From Acidimicrobiia bacterium (GTDB lineage Bacteria > Actinomycetota > Acidimicrobiia > Acidimicrobiales > Bin134), in assembly GCA_009842675.1 (NCBI GenBank), contig VYEX01000077.1:57147-121146 (forward strand): a stretch of DNA of 64,000 nt. Direction: 5' to 3'. Shown here one piece after another: positions 25,825 to 35,429 of this stretch. The position numbers and the translations under genes are program-made. A model generated the notes under the pieces. That model did no database searches. It saw only the letters and a list, made by a program, of their open reading frames with translations, and was not told the DNA's origin. Numbering within the stretch: position 1 is the stretch's first letter; each line of letters starts with the position of its first letter.

Positions 25825-27483
25825 ATGGCTGAACCGGTTCAGATCACCTTTCTGGGCGGGTTAGGCGACATCGGGAGGAACTGCGCGGCCATCGAATCCC
25901 AGGGCGAGGTGCTCCTCTTGGACTGCGGCGTGCTGTTCCCCGATGAGGACATGCCCGGAGCCGACTTCGTGCTGCCCGATCTGGAGTATCTGCGCGACAG
26001 GGCCGACCGCATCGTGGGCTGCATCTGCACTCACGGCCACGAGGATCACATCGGCGCCCTGCCCCGGGCGCTGGAGTGGCTGTCGTTCCCCGTCTACGCG
26101 TCGCCGTTCACCCTCGGGCTGATACGCAACCGTCTTGAGGAGCGGGAGGTGAGCGACCGCGCCACCCTCATTCCCATCGGCGACCACGACCGTGTGCGCA
26201 TCGGTTCGTTCGACTGTGAGTTCATCCCGGTCACCCACTCGGTTCCCTCAGGGTTGATCTCGGCCATTCGCACACCGCAGGGGGTGATCCTCCATTCCAG
26301 CGATTTCAAGCTGGACCTGAACCCAGTGGACGGCCGCCGCACCGATCTTGCCCGAATCGGGGCCATCGCCCGCGATGAGGGGATTCGGCTGTTGCTGTGC
26401 GATTCCACCAACTCTGAAATACCCGGCAGTTCCCGGTCGGAATCCGAGATCGGTGAGGTGCTGAGGGGAGTGTTCGCCGCCCATCCCAATCGACGCCTGG
26501 TGGTGGCGGCGTTCTCCAGCCACATCCATCGGATTCAGCAGGTGGCCGACGCCGCGGTCGAGTCCGGGCGCAAAGTGGCCACGCTGGGGCTTTCTATGAA
26601 GCGCAACTTCGCTCTGGCCCGCGAGTTGGGCTTGCTCCGGCTGCCCGACAATGCGGTAATCGAGGTGTCCGATGCCGAGCACTATTCGCCCGGAGAGGTG
26701 TGCGTAGTGTCCACCGGCTCTCAGGGGGAGAACCGCTCGGCGCTGGCCATGGCCGCCACCGGCGACAGCCGCTGGATCAAGATCGGCTCCGACGACACCG
26801 TGGTTCTGAGCTCTAGCCCCATACCCGGCAACGAGGCTCGAGTCTCCCGCATGATCAACAGCCTGGTGTACCGGGGGGCGAAGGTGGTCCACAGCGGCCA
26901 ACTGGAGGTTCACACCACCGGCCACGGCAAACAGGACGAGCTTCGCACCCTGCACACCGTGGCCGACCCCGAGTATTTCGTGCCGGTCCACGGCGAGGTC
27001 CGCCACTTGGCGGCCCATGCCGAGCTGGCTTTGAAGATGGGCATGGCAACTGATCGGGTGGTCCTGGCCCGAGACGGCGAGCAAGTGGAGTTGAGCGACC
27101 GCGGTCTGGCCAATCGGGGTCAGGTCACCTCCGGGGACTACTACTACGTGAACGGACAGCTGATCGAGAGCGGCCGTGAGCTGTTCAGCGAGCGTTTCAT
27201 CCTCGGCGGCCAGGGAGTGGTCAATGTCGTGGTGGTGTTGAGCCGCGAGGAGGGTCGTCTGCTGGCCCGCCCCCGCGTGGAGAGCAAGGGCTGGGTGGGA
27301 GCCGACCTCGTCCGAGAATTCGAACATGCCGCGGCTGACGAGGTGGAGGCTGCGGTGGAGGAATATCTGGAATCGGGAGAAGACGATGGGTTGGAGCGCT
27401 TGGTTCGAAGGGCAACGGGCCAATTCGTCAATCACAACACCGGCCGCCGTCCCATGATCGTTCCCATCATCATCGAACTCTGA
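25825..27483 (+). CDS. rnj: Ribonuclease J
   Basis: Metallo-beta-lactamase/beta-CASP ribonuclease with 5'-exo and endonuclease activity in RNA maturation and decay. The metal motif HGHEDH is at residues 70-75, and CDSTNSE and SSHIHRIQQVADAA mark the beta-CASP domain. VHVSGH is replaced by the equivalent VPVHGEVRHL. 552 residues, a standard length. It follows dapA, the conserved order. With pnp and the DEAD-box helicase it forms part of the RNA-decay set in this window. Confidence 0.94.
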   Translation: MAEPVQITFLGGLGDIGRNCAAIESQGEVLLLDCGVLFPDEDMPGADFVLPDLEYLRDRADRIVGCICTHGHEDHIGALPRALEWLSFPVYASPFTLGLIRNRLEEREVSDRATLIPIGDHDRVRIGSFDCEFIPVTHSVPSGLISAIRTPQGVILHSSDFKLDLNPVDGRRTDLARIGAIARDEGIRLLLCDSTNSEIPGSSRSESEIGEVLRGVFAAHPNRRLVVAAFSSHIHRIQQVADAAVESGRKVATLGLSMKRNFALARELGLLRLPDNAVIEVSDAEHYSPGEVCVVSTGSQGENRSALAMAATGDSRWIKIGSDDTVVLSSSPIPGNEARVSRMINSLVYRGAKVVHSGQLEVHTTGHGKQDELRTLHTVADPEYFVPVHGEVRHLAAHAELALKMGMATDRVVLARDGEQVELSDRGLANRGQVTSGDYYYVNGQLIESGRELFSERFILGGQGVVNVVVVLSREEGRLLARPRVESKGWVGADLVREFEHAAADEVEAAVEEYLESGEDDGLERLVRRATGQFVNHNTGRRPMIVPIIIEL

Positions 27484-27546
27484 GCGCTGACCTGGCCAGC
27501 CCTGTCGGCCCAAACCATTGGTTACTGGTGTTGTCAATGGTACGTT

Positions 27547-30006
27547 GTGGTTGTTGTGGCTACCAAAACCGCTCGAAAGCCCCCTACAAAGCCCAGCGCA
27601 AAGTCCAAATCCAAGGCCGGAGCCTCATCGGACAGCCGATTGAGGCAGGCATCTGCCGCGGTCTGGGCCAGACACCGCGCCGACATCATCGCCGTGGGGT
27701 TCATCCTCGCCGGGCTGGTGGCGGCATGCGCCGTTTGGGCCGATGTGGCCGGACCGTTCGGCAAAGGCCTCCGGATCATGCTCGGCGCGCTCATTGGCAC
27801 CGCCAGGTCTGCCATTCCGATTGCTCTGGTGGCCATAGGGGTTGTGCTGTTGCGGGGTCCCCGCCCCGACGACGAGGAGGATGTGCAACCCGCTTCCGAG
27901 TCCTTCGACAAGAACCCCTACACCGACCCGGCCCGGGCCGACTTGGTGCAGGCAGTTCGCCTCGGCCTCGGCACCTCACTGACGCTCCTGTCGGTGACCG
28001 GTCTTCTTCACATAGCCATCGACCGGCCGGGCATCGAGGACCTCGACGGGCTGATGGGGGCCGGTGGTGCTCTGGGCTTGGCCTTCGGGGGCACGCTGGC
28101 CGCGTTCATGGGAGTTTGGGGTGCGAGCCTGGTGGTGGGCGCGTTCGGCCTGCTGGGAATGGTGGTGCTCACCCGGGTGTCGCTGCGGGCATGGGCCCGC
28201 CGAGTAGACGGTGCCAAGCTCAAAGCCGCCCTGGTCCGGGCCCTTCACTCTGCTACCGGCACGCCCGTGCCGGCCGAAAACCCCTCCGTGCACCATCAGG
28301 AGAACTGGGCAGAAGCGATTCCGGTCGAACCGGAGGTGCCCGGCTCCGATGTGGTGGTCATACCCGAACCGCGCCCGGAACCGGAACCGGTGCCCGCTCC
28401 CGAGACCAGTTCGGCACCTGAACCCGAACCCAGTCCTCCTTCTCCCGACCCGGAGCCGGATTGGCAGGCACCGGCGATCGTGGGTGAGAAGGGGTCCAAG
28501 TCGCCCAAGTCGTCGAAGTGGAAGCTCCCCTCGCTCAAGCTGCTGAGCGGGTCCGATCCCCAACAGATCAACCAGGATGAGGCCACCCGTAAGGGCGCCG
28601 CCCTCGAGCAGGCCCTGGCCGCCCATGATGTGGAGACCAAGCTGGTGGGGATGGTGATCGGTCCCACCGTGACCCGCTACGAGCTGGAGCTCGCCCCCGG
28701 GGTCAAGGTCAGCCGGGTCACCAGCTTGAGCAAGGACATCGCCTATGCGCTGGCCTCGCCCGACGTCCGCATCCTGGCCCCGATCCCCGGGCGTCAGGCC
28801 ATCGGCGTGGAGGTTCCCAACCGCGACCGCCAAGTGGTGTCGCTGGGCGGGATCCTGGCGTCGGCCGAGGCCCGCAAAGCCAACCATCCCTTGGAGGTGG
28901 CCATCGGGCGGGACATCAACGCCAAGCCGGTGATGATGGACCTGTCCCGGATGCCTCACATTCTCATCGCCGGGGCCACTGGAGCGGGCAAGTCGTCGTG
29001 CATCAATTCCATGATCACGTCGGTGCTCATGCGCTCCACCCCCGACCAGGTCCGCATGATCCTGGTCGACCCCAAGATGGTGGAGATGGCCCAATACGAG
29101 CATGTGCCCCACCTGCTCACCCAGCCGGTAGTCGATCCCAAGAAGGCGGCCAACGCCCTGGCGTGGGCCTGTCGGGAGATGGACCGTCGCTATGAGGTGC
29201 TGGCCTCGGTGGGCGTGCGGGACATCGATGGCTACAACGACGCCTGTGCCCGGGGCGTGTTCGAGAACGATCGCAAACTGGGGATTGAAGAGTCTGAGCC
29301 CAAAGAGCGGATGCCGCTCATTTTGGTGGTGGTGGACGAGCTCTCCGACCTGATGATGGTGGCCCCCCGCGACGTGGAGGACTCCATCTGCCGGATCGCC
29401 CAGAAGGCCCGGGCAGTGGGCATCCACTTGGTGATCGCCACCCAGCGTCCGTCCATCAACGTGATCACCGGGGTCATCAAGGCCAACATTCCGGCCCGGC
29501 TGGCCTTTGCGGTGTCCAGCCAAACCGATAGCCGGGTGATCCTCGACCAGCAGGGCGCCGAGCGCTTGGTGGGTCAGGGCGACATGCTCTTGCTCAGCCC
29601 CACCTCCACGTCGCCCCAGCGCATACAGGGCGCGTGGGTGACCGAGGAGGAGGTCCGCAAGGTGGTGGCCGCCTGGCGGCGTCAGGACGTGGTCATGGAG
29701 CCACCCAGTCCTTCGGCTTCGGTGACCACCGACGGAGGCGACGGCGACGACGACCCGCTGGCCCCCGCGCCTTCGACTGCCACGAGCGGGGGCGGCGACG
29801 ATGACGATGAGCTGCTGGTGCAGGCCATGAGGCTGGTGGTGGAGAGCCAGCTGGGCTCCACCTCGATGCTCCAGCGCAAGCTCCGAGTGGGATTCGCCCG
29901 AGCCGGGCGTCTGATGGACCTGATGGAGCAGCGGGGCGTGGTGGGGCCATCTGAGGGGTCGAAAGCACGAGAGGTGCTGATGACCCCCGACGAGCTTCCC
30001 TCTTAA
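27547..30006 (+). CDS. ftsK: DNA translocase FtsK/SpoIIIE
   Basis: Septum-anchored, ATP-driven DNA pump that clears chromosome ends during division. 819 residues: about four membrane helices in the first 220 residues, a Pro/Glu-rich linker, then the motor with Walker A GATGAGKSS (about residue 475) and Walker B VVVDELSDLMM. The C-terminal gamma winged helix (VVESQLGSTSMLQRKLRVG) reads KOPS-type polarity sites. GTG start with no visible Shine-Dalgarno; a GTG at 27556 is an alternative. Same position as in Mycobacterium, after rnj. Confidence 0.95.
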   Translation: MVVVATKTARKPPTKPSAKSKSKAGASSDSRLRQASAAVWARHRADIIAVGFILAGLVAACAVWADVAGPFGKGLRIMLGALIGTARSAIPIALVAIGVVLLRGPRPDDEEDVQPASESFDKNPYTDPARADLVQAVRLGLGTSLTLLSVTGLLHIAIDRPGIEDLDGLMGAGGALGLAFGGTLAAFMGVWGASLVVGAFGLLGMVVLTRVSLRAWARRVDGAKLKAALVRALHSATGTPVPAENPSVHHQENWAEAIPVEPEVPGSDVVVIPEPRPEPEPVPAPETSSAPEPEPSPPSPDPEPDWQAPAIVGEKGSKSPKSSKWKLPSLKLLSGSDPQQINQDEATRKGAALEQALAAHDVETKLVGMVIGPTVTRYELELAPGVKVSRVTSLSKDIAYALASPDVRILAPIPGRQAIGVEVPNRDRQVVSLGGILASAEARKANHPLEVAIGRDINAKPVMMDLSRMPHILIAGATGAGKSSCINSMITSVLMRSTPDQVRMILVDPKMVEMAQYEHVPHLLTQPVVDPKKAANALAWACREMDRRYEVLASVGVRDIDGYNDACARGVFENDRKLGIEESEPKERMPLILVVVDELSDLMMVAPRDVEDSICRIAQKARAVGIHLVIATQRPSINVITGVIKANIPARLAFAVSSQTDSRVILDQQGAERLVGQGDMLLLSPTSTSPQRIQGAWVTEEEVRKVVAAWRRQDVVMEPPSPSASVTTDGGDGDDDPLAPAPSTATSGGGDDDDELLVQAMRLVVESQLGSTSMLQRKLRVGFARAGRLMDLMEQRGVVGPSEGSKAREVLMTPDELPS

Positions 30007-30024
30007 ACGCTGATTGAGCGTCGG

Positions 30025-30030
30025 TAGTCT
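30025..30030 (+). promoter_or_regulatory. Candidate -10 box for a leaderless exchanger mRNA
   Basis: TAGTCT ends 6 nt before the GTG start at 30037; no Shine-Dalgarno. Confidence 0.45.
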
Positions 30031-30036
30031 CAGGTC

Positions 30037-31089
30037 GTGGCTTTAGCAGCGGTGCTCCTGGCCGGGGGCCTCCTCGTGCTGGCGGTGGGCGCCGACCAAC
30101 TGGTCATCGGCGCATCCCGGCTGGCCTTCGCCCGGGGTATCTCGCCCATCGTGATCGGGGCGCTGGTCATCGGATTCGGCACCAGCGCTCCGGAGATGCT
30201 GGTGTCGGGCCTGGCCGCGGCCGACGGCAACGTCGATTTGGGAGTGGGCAACATCGTCGGCTCCAACGTGGCCAATTTGAGCTTGGTGCTGGGCTTCTCC
30301 GCGCTGGTGGCGGCGGTGGCCGTCGGAGGCCGCTTCATCCGCGTGGCCAACAGCACGCTGTGGCGGGAGGGCGTGGTGTCGCTGGCGGCCGCCGGTTTGT
30401 TCTGGGTGCTGGTACAGGACGGATTCGAGCGTTGGGAGGGCTTCGTCCTGCTGGCGGCCTTCGTGGTGGCCATGGGTGCCATTTTGTGGCGGTCCGCCTA
30501 CGACCTCAGCGCTCCCGATGTTGTCCACACCGACAAGCCCACCAACCAGCGCACCGAGTTGGTCCGCACCATTGTTGGGTTGGCGGCCACCGTGGTCGGT
30601 GCCCAATTGGCGGTGACCGGTGCGGTGGACATCGCCCAAGAGGTGGGCCTGGGATCGGGGTTCGTGGGGCTGTCGCTGGTGGCATTCGGCACCTCGCTGC
30701 CCGAGCTGATCACCGGGGTGCAGGCCGCCCGCCGCGGCGAGGCCGATCTGCTGGTGGGCAACATCTTGGGCTCCAACACGTTCAACAGCCTGCTGGTGAG
30801 CGCAGTGGTGGCACTGGTGGGGCCGGGACCGCTGGCCGACGGGAACCTCTCGGGTTTGGCGGTATGGATCATGATGGGCATCTCCATCGCGGCCTGGATG
30901 TTCATGTTCAGGGGCGAAGGCTTGGAGCGGTGGTGGGAGGGTGCCTTCCTTTTGGCCGTGTACCTGGCGTCGCTGCCGTTTCTTATCTCCGACCATGAAG
31001 AAGATGTGGATGCCGTCCCGGTGGTCGAGGCGGTTGAGGTGGCTGAGGCGGTGCCTGTTGCTGGTGGCTCAGGCATCAATTCCACCTAG
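30037..31089 (+). CDS. Calcium/sodium antiporter, CaCA family (YrbG-like)
   Basis: Membrane cation exchanger of 350 residues and about ten hydrophobic helices. The two inverted repeats each carry the alpha motif: FGTSAPEMLVSGLAA with GNIVGSNVANLSLVLG in the first half, and FGTSLPELITGVQAA with GNILGSNTFNSLLV in the second. These Glu/Asn-bearing motifs bind the ions. The C terminus is a short Val/Glu/Ala-rich tail. Ion specificity (Ca2+ or another cation) cannot be read from the sequence. Confidence 0.92.
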   Translation: MALAAVLLAGGLLVLAVGADQLVIGASRLAFARGISPIVIGALVIGFGTSAPEMLVSGLAAADGNVDLGVGNIVGSNVANLSLVLGFSALVAAVAVGGRFIRVANSTLWREGVVSLAAAGLFWVLVQDGFERWEGFVLLAAFVVAMGAILWRSAYDLSAPDVVHTDKPTNQRTELVRTIVGLAATVVGAQLAVTGAVDIAQEVGLGSGFVGLSLVAFGTSLPELITGVQAARRGEADLLVGNILGSNTFNSLLVSAVVALVGPGPLADGNLSGLAVWIMMGISIAAWMFMFRGEGLERWWEGAFLLAVYLASLPFLISDHEEDVDAVPVVEAVEVAEAVPVAGGSGINST

Positions 31090-31092
31090 TCT
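31087..31092 (+). promoter_or_regulatory. Candidate -10 box before rimO
   Basis: TAGTCT overlaps the stop codon of the exchanger gene and ends 4 nt before the rimO ATG, slightly closer than at the other leaderless candidates. Weak support on its own. Confidence 0.3.
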
Positions 31093-31096
31093 CGGT

Positions 31097-32362
31097 ATGG
31101 TGCGCCGGTTTTGGGTTGAGACGCTGGGGTGTCCCAAGAATCAGGTGGACTCCGACAAGATCACCGGTTTGCTGGTTGGCGACGGGATGGCCGCGGCCAG
31201 TGCCCCCGAAGAAGCCGATCTGGTGGTGGTAAACACCTGCGCCTTCATCGAGGAGGCCCGCCAGGAGTCGGTGGACACGGTGCTGGCGTTGCGCTCGACG
31301 GCCTCCGAAGCCGAATTGGTGGTCACCGGGTGCATGGCCGAGCGCTACGGCGCTGAGCTGGCTGAAGCCCTGCCTGAGGTCGACCGGGTGGCCGGGTTCG
31401 GCGTGCCGGTCAGCATCGGAGCGAAGCCCTCTGATTCGTCGCGGAGCCCGGCGGAGCTTCCCTCGTTCGACCTATTGAACCTACCTCGGCCGCCGGCGGA
31501 AGCACCCTGGGCCTACGTGAAGATCGCCGAGGGCTGCGACCGGCGCTGCGGGTACTGCGCCATTCCCAGCTTCCGAGGGCCCCAGCGCTCTCGGTCGGCC
31601 GAATCCATCGCGGCCGAGGTAGACATGCTCGGAGTGCGGGAGGCAGTGCTGGTGGCCCAAGACCTGGCCTCCTACGGGCGAGACCAGGGCCAGGGGGAGC
31701 GGGGCATCATCCCGCTAGTGGAGTCGCTTTGCCAGCGGGTGGATTGGGTGCGTCTGCTGTACCTGTACCCGTCCGATCTCACCGACCCACTAATCGACAC
31801 CATCTGCTCCACCGATGTGCCCTATTTCGACCTGTCGTTGCAGCACGTATCTAGGCCGCTGTTGGCCCGAATGCGCCGGTGGGGCGACGGCGATCGCTTC
31901 GCCGCCCGTATTGCCGAGATTCGCCAGCGGCAGCCAGAGGCGGTGTTCCGGTCGAACTTCATCGTGGGCTATCCCGGCGAGACCGAGGCCGACCACGACG
32001 CGCTGCTGGATTTTGTGGCCGATGTGGGCCTCGACTGGTGCGGGTTCTTCACCTACTCCGCGGAGACGGGCACCTACGCAACCACTCTCGACAACCAGGT
32101 GCCCGCCGAGCTGGCCGCGGAGCGCCGTCGGGAGCTGGCCGAGGTCCAGGACGCGATCACCGCATCCAAGCGTGACCAACTCATCGGCCGCGAGGTCGAA
32201 GTGCTGGTGGATGCCCCCGGCCTGGCCCGCAGCTACCGAGAAGCCCCGGAGATCGACGGCATCGTCTCAGTGCCCGATCACTTGGCTGTTGGCCAATTCC
32301 ACACCGTGCGGGTGACCGACGCAATGGGTCCCGACGTTATGGCCGAGGCGATGGAGCCATGA
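31097..32362 (+). CDS. rimO: Ribosomal protein S12 methylthiotransferase RimO
   Basis: Radical-SAM enzyme that methylthiolates an Asp of S12. The N-terminal MTTase domain has VETLGCPKNQVDSDK (Cys12), NTCAFIEEA and TGCMAERYG for the second iron-sulfur cluster. The radical-SAM cluster is in CDRRCGYCAIPSFRG (about residues 147-154). A TRAM domain is C-terminal. GCPKNQVD and the SFRGPQRSR sequence distinguish it from MiaB, which is also present at 36.7 kb. ATG 31097 gives 421 residues. It overlaps pgsA by 4 nt. Confidence 0.94.
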   Translation: MVRRFWVETLGCPKNQVDSDKITGLLVGDGMAAASAPEEADLVVVNTCAFIEEARQESVDTVLALRSTASEAELVVTGCMAERYGAELAEALPEVDRVAGFGVPVSIGAKPSDSSRSPAELPSFDLLNLPRPPAEAPWAYVKIAEGCDRRCGYCAIPSFRGPQRSRSAESIAAEVDMLGVREAVLVAQDLASYGRDQGQGERGIIPLVESLCQRVDWVRLLYLYPSDLTDPLIDTICSTDVPYFDLSLQHVSRPLLARMRRWGDGDRFAARIAEIRQRQPEAVFRSNFIVGYPGETEADHDALLDFVADVGLDWCGFFTYSAETGTYATTLDNQVPAELAAERRRELAEVQDAITASKRDQLIGREVEVLVDAPGLARSYREAPEIDGIVSVPDHLAVGQFHTVRVTDAMGPDVMAEAMEP

Positions 32363-32940
32363 GCCAGGTAGGGGCCTATTCCTGGGCCGATCTGCGCTTG
32401 ACGGCCAACCTGATCACGCTGGGGCGGATTCTGGTTTCGCCTCTGCTGTTTGTGCTGATCTTGACCGCCTCGGACAGCGGAGGGACATCGTGGGCCGTGG
32501 TGGCCGTGGGCTGGGTGTTGGGCGCCAGCGACTACTACGACGGATGGGTGGCTCGGGCATCGGACAGCGTCAGCCGCTGGGGGGCCTTCTTGGACCCGTT
32601 GGCCGACAAGGTGATGATCCTGGGAGCGGCCTGGTGCTTCGTGGCCGTGGACCGCCTGTTCTGGGTTCCGGTGCTAATCATCACGGCGCGGGAGCTCCTG
32701 ATGAGCGCGGCCCGGACTCGATGGGCTCGAGACGGCCTGTCGCTTCCTGCTCGCTACTCGGCCAAGCTCAAGACGCTGATGCAAGGCGGGGCGCTCACCG
32801 TGGCCGCGCTGCCTCCGCTGGAGAACGTCGACTGGGCGGTGTCGCTGGCCATCTGGCTGGCGGTGGCCATAACCCTCTACTCCGGCTGGCGCTACTGGGC
32901 CGACGGGCGGGCCGGAGCCATTGCCGCCTCAGGCCAGTAG
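32359..32940 (+). CDS. pgsA: CDP-diacylglycerol-glycerol-3-phosphate 3-phosphatidyltransferase
   Basis: Makes phosphatidylglycerol-phosphate from CDP-DAG; a membrane protein with about five helices. The CDP-alcohol phosphotransferase motif DGx2ARx8Gx3Dx3D is complete in DYYDGWVARASDSVSRWGAF followed by LDPLADK. 193 residues. It uses the product of cdsA (3.5 kb). Start ATG overlaps the rimO stop (ATGA). Confidence 0.92.
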   Translation: MSQVGAYSWADLRLTANLITLGRILVSPLLFVLILTASDSGGTSWAVVAVGWVLGASDYYDGWVARASDSVSRWGAFLDPLADKVMILGAAWCFVAVDRLFWVPVLIITARELLMSAARTRWARDGLSLPARYSAKLKTLMQGGALTVAALPPLENVDWAVSLAIWLAVAITLYSGWRYWADGRAGAIAASGQ

Positions 32941-32959
32941 CTGAAGGCGGGCGGCGGTA

Positions 32960-32965
32960 TAGCCT
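32960..32965 (+). promoter_or_regulatory. Candidate -10 box for leaderless cinA
   Basis: TAGCCT (within GGTATAGCCT) ends 6 nt before the cinA GTG at 32972; there is no Shine-Dalgarno. Confidence 0.5.
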
Positions 32966-32971
32966 CCCAGC

Positions 32972-34210
32972 GTGAATTGTGAAGTAATCGCGGTGGGAAC
33001 CGAGCTCCTGCTCGGCCAGATTGTCGACACCAACTCGTCATGGATCGGCGAGCAGCTGGCGCTGGCCGGAATCGACTCGCACCACCAGGTCAAGGTGGGC
33101 GACAACTTCGATCGCATGCAGGCGGTGCTCAATCAGGCCTTGGATCGCAGCGACTCGGTCATCATGTGCGGGGGTCTGGGCCCCACCCAGGACGACATCA
33201 CCCGGGACGTGATCGCGGCGGCCCTCGGGGTGGAGCTGGTGCGGCGCGACGACATCGTGGAGCGCATTTCCCGGGTGTTTGGCGGCCGAGGTCGGGCCAT
33301 GCCCGAGAACAACCTGCGTCAGGCTGACGTGCCCGACGGGGCCGAGGTGCTGCCGCTGATGCCCGGCACCGCCCCTGGCTTCAAGGTGGAAACCGGCGGC
33401 AAGGCGGTGTACGCCGTGCCTGGCGTGCCCTGGGAGATGCAGCAGATGGTGGGGGAGTGCGTGCTACCCGACCTCAAGCAAAGGGCGGGGATCACCGCGG
33501 TTATCAAGAGCCGCACCCTGCGCACCTGGGGCGATTCCGAGTCGGGTCTGGCCGAGAAATTGCACGAAGAGATCGAAAGGCTGGACGAGACCGGCGAGTG
33601 CACCATCGCCTTCCTGGCTTCGGGAATGGAGGGCCTCAAGGTGCGGCTTACCGCCAAGGCTCCCAGCGAGGCCGAGGTGGATGAGATCCTGGCCAACGAG
33701 GACCAGATCGTGCGGGGCATCATCGGCGACATCGTGTTCGGGGTGGACGACGAGACCATGGAGTCGGCCGTGCTCGACGCCTTGCGGCAGCGGGGGTGGA
33801 CCCTGGCGCTGGCCGAGTCGCTCACCGGTGGTCTGATCGGCTCTCGGCTCACCGCCGTGCCCGGGGCCAGCGACGTGTTCCGGGGCGGGCTGGTGTCCTA
33901 CGCCAGCGATGTGAAGTTCGACCTGCTGGACGTGCCCGAGGGCCCGGTGGTGAGCGAAGAGGCCGTCACCGCCATGGCCCGGGGGGCGGCCAAGCTGCTG
34001 GGCGCCGACTGTGCCATTGCCGTCACCGGCGTGGCCGGCCCCGACCCCCTCGACGGCGAAGACCCCGGCACCGTGTGGATGGCCACTCTGGTCAAAGGCG
34101 AAGTGGAGGCCACCAAGGTCAAATTCCCCTTCGACCGCGAGCGCACCCGCCAGTTCACCACCGTCTCCATCCTCAACAACCTCCGCATGAGGGTGCTGGC
34201 CGGCAAGTAG
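32972..34210 (+). CDS. cinA: CinA family protein (NMN deamidase / competence-damage-inducible)
   Basis: 412 residues with two domains. The N-terminal MoeA/MogA-like fold shows IAVGTELLLGQIVDTNSSWI and MCGGLGPTQDDITRD. The C-terminal pyrimidine-nucleotide recycling domain (nicotinamide mononucleotide amidohydrolase) shows LALAESLTGGLIGSRLT and AVTGVAGPD. The usual neighbour of pgsA and recA in actinobacteria. GTG start. Confidence 0.93.
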   Translation: MNCEVIAVGTELLLGQIVDTNSSWIGEQLALAGIDSHHQVKVGDNFDRMQAVLNQALDRSDSVIMCGGLGPTQDDITRDVIAAALGVELVRRDDIVERISRVFGGRGRAMPENNLRQADVPDGAEVLPLMPGTAPGFKVETGGKAVYAVPGVPWEMQQMVGECVLPDLKQRAGITAVIKSRTLRTWGDSESGLAEKLHEEIERLDETGECTIAFLASGMEGLKVRLTAKAPSEAEVDEILANEDQIVRGIIGDIVFGVDDETMESAVLDALRQRGWTLALAESLTGGLIGSRLTAVPGASDVFRGGLVSYASDVKFDLLDVPEGPVVSEEAVTAMARGAAKLLGADCAIAVTGVAGPDPLDGEDPGTVWMATLVKGEVEATKVKFPFDRERTRQFTTVSILNNLRMRVLAGK

Positions 34211-34238
34211 GACGCCCAGACCAATTGGCAGCCGGGCC
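34207..34238. repeat. Second copy of a 32-bp intergenic repeat
   Basis: Matches 136-167 at 28 of 32 bases, with a 16-bp exact core GACGCCCAGACCAATT. It begins in the last codons of cinA and fills the gap to the convergent SDR gene. See findings. Confidence 0.6.
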
Positions 34239-34239
34239 G

Positions 34240-35016
34240 CTAAACCTCGGGGTTGACGAAGCCGGCGAGCATCCCGCCGTCGGCGACGAACTCGGCGCCG
34301 GTGCTGTAGGAGGAGTCGTCGGAGGCCAGATACATGGCCAGGTGGGCGATTTCGACGGGCTGGGCGGCCCGGCCCAACGGGAGCATGGCGTAGACCGCGG
34401 CCTTTTCCTCTTCGGTAATGGCGTCGCCCAAGGCGTCCTGGGAGGTCATTGGCGTATCCACCCCACCGGGGTGGATGGAGTTGACCCGGATGCCGTGTTT
34501 GCCCAGTTCCAACGCCGCGTCCTTGGTCATGCCCCGCACCGCGAACTTGGAGGCGGTGTAGGCCACCGTGCCGCTGTAGCCGGCGATGCCGTTGGTGGAG
34601 CTGATGTTGACGATGGAACCGCCGCCGGCTTCGATCATGGCCGGGACGGTGTGCTTCATGCCCAAGAACACTCCCACCTGGTTGACGTTGATCACCTGCA
34701 TGTAGTCGTCGAGTGACATGTCCATGAGCGACACGCCGAACACGAGGATCCCGGCGTTGTTCACCAGCACGTTGGGGGGTCCGTAGAGGCTGACGGTCTC
34801 GTCCACCGCCTTCTGCCACGCCCCGGGGTCGGTTACGTCCAAGGGGATGTAGTGGACATTGGGGCCCACATCGGCGGCTACTGCCTCTCCGAGGTCGTGG
34901 AGCACGTCGCCGAACACCACCTTTGCGCCCTCGGCGGCGAACAGCCGCACCTCGGCCTCGCCCTGGCCCCGGGCGCCGCCGGAGATGAGGGCCACTTTTC
35001 CGTCCAGCCTGCCCAT
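34240..35016 (-). CDS. Short-chain dehydrogenase/reductase (SDR)
   Basis: Classical NAD(P)-dependent SDR, 258 residues. Cofactor loop SGGARGQGEAEVRLFA (GxxxGxG pattern), NNAG motif, catalytic Ser in ISSTNGIAG and the YTASKFAVRG motif with catalytic Tyr and Lys. Substrate unknown. Start ATG 35016, one base after the msrB stop; transcribed with msrB. The Gln in place of the usual Ile in G-x-G is seen in some actinobacterial SDRs. Confidence 0.88.
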   Translation of the reverse strand: MGRLDGKVALISGGARGQGEAEVRLFAAEGAKVVFGDVLHDLGEAVAADVGPNVHYIPLDVTDPGAWQKAVDETVSLYGPPNVLVNNAGILVFGVSLMDMSLDDYMQVINVNQVGVFLGMKHTVPAMIEAGGGSIVNISSTNGIAGYSGTVAYTASKFAVRGMTKDAALELGKHGIRVNSIHPGGVDTPMTSQDALGDAITEEEKAAVYAMLPLGRAAQPVEIAHLAMYLASDDSSYSTGAEFVADGGMLAGFVNPEV

Positions 35017-35017
35017 G

Positions 35018-35422
35018 TCAGTTGTCCTCCATATCGCGATCAAGGCGGAGCGACGCCGAGTTCATGCAGTAGCGCTCTCCGGTGGGGTGGGGGCCATCGG
35101 GGAAGATATGGCCCAGATGTGCTCCACATGATGCACACACTGCCTCGGTGCGGACCATGCCGTGGCTGCTGTCGGTGTGGCGGTTCACCTTGCCCTCGGC
35201 GACCTCCTCGTAGAACGACGGCCAGCCGGTGCCCGAGTCGTACTTGGTGTCAGAAGAGAACAGCGGCTCGCCGCACACCCGGCAGCGGTACATACCGTCG
35301 TCCTTGCAATCCCAGTACTCGCCGGTGAAGGCCCGCTCGGTGCCGGCTTGCTGGGTGATGTGGTACTGCTCGGGAGTGAGCCTCTGGCGCAGTTCCTCGT
35401 CGGTGAACGTGGTCTCAGACAT
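35018..35422 (-). CDS. msrB: Peptide methionine-R-sulfoxide reductase
   Basis: Repairs methionine-R-sulfoxide in proteins. 134 residues. Zinc-binding pairs CRVC and CASC, the substrate segment [10 protein letters not shown], and the catalytic Cys in [11 protein letters not shown] (usually RYCINSAAL). ATG 35422 has a TANNNT box 7 nt upstream and no Shine-Dalgarno, so the mRNA may be leaderless; an in-frame ATG further upstream lacks support. Confidence 0.93.
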   Translation of the reverse strand: MSETTFTDEELRQRLTPEQYHITQQAGTERAFTGEYWDCKDDGMYRCRVCGEPLFSSDTKYDSGTGWPSFYEEVAEGKVNRHTDSSHGMVRTEAVCASCGAHLGHIFPDGPHPTGERYCMNSASLRLDRDMEDN

Positions 35423-35429
35423 GAGTGCC

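Noticed and set aside
27531..27539. TTGTCAATG upstream of ftsK as a PafBC site
   Set aside because: Matches the -35 part at 8 of 9 positions, but 8 nt downstream there is no TANNNT, and the spot lies inside the start of the gene.
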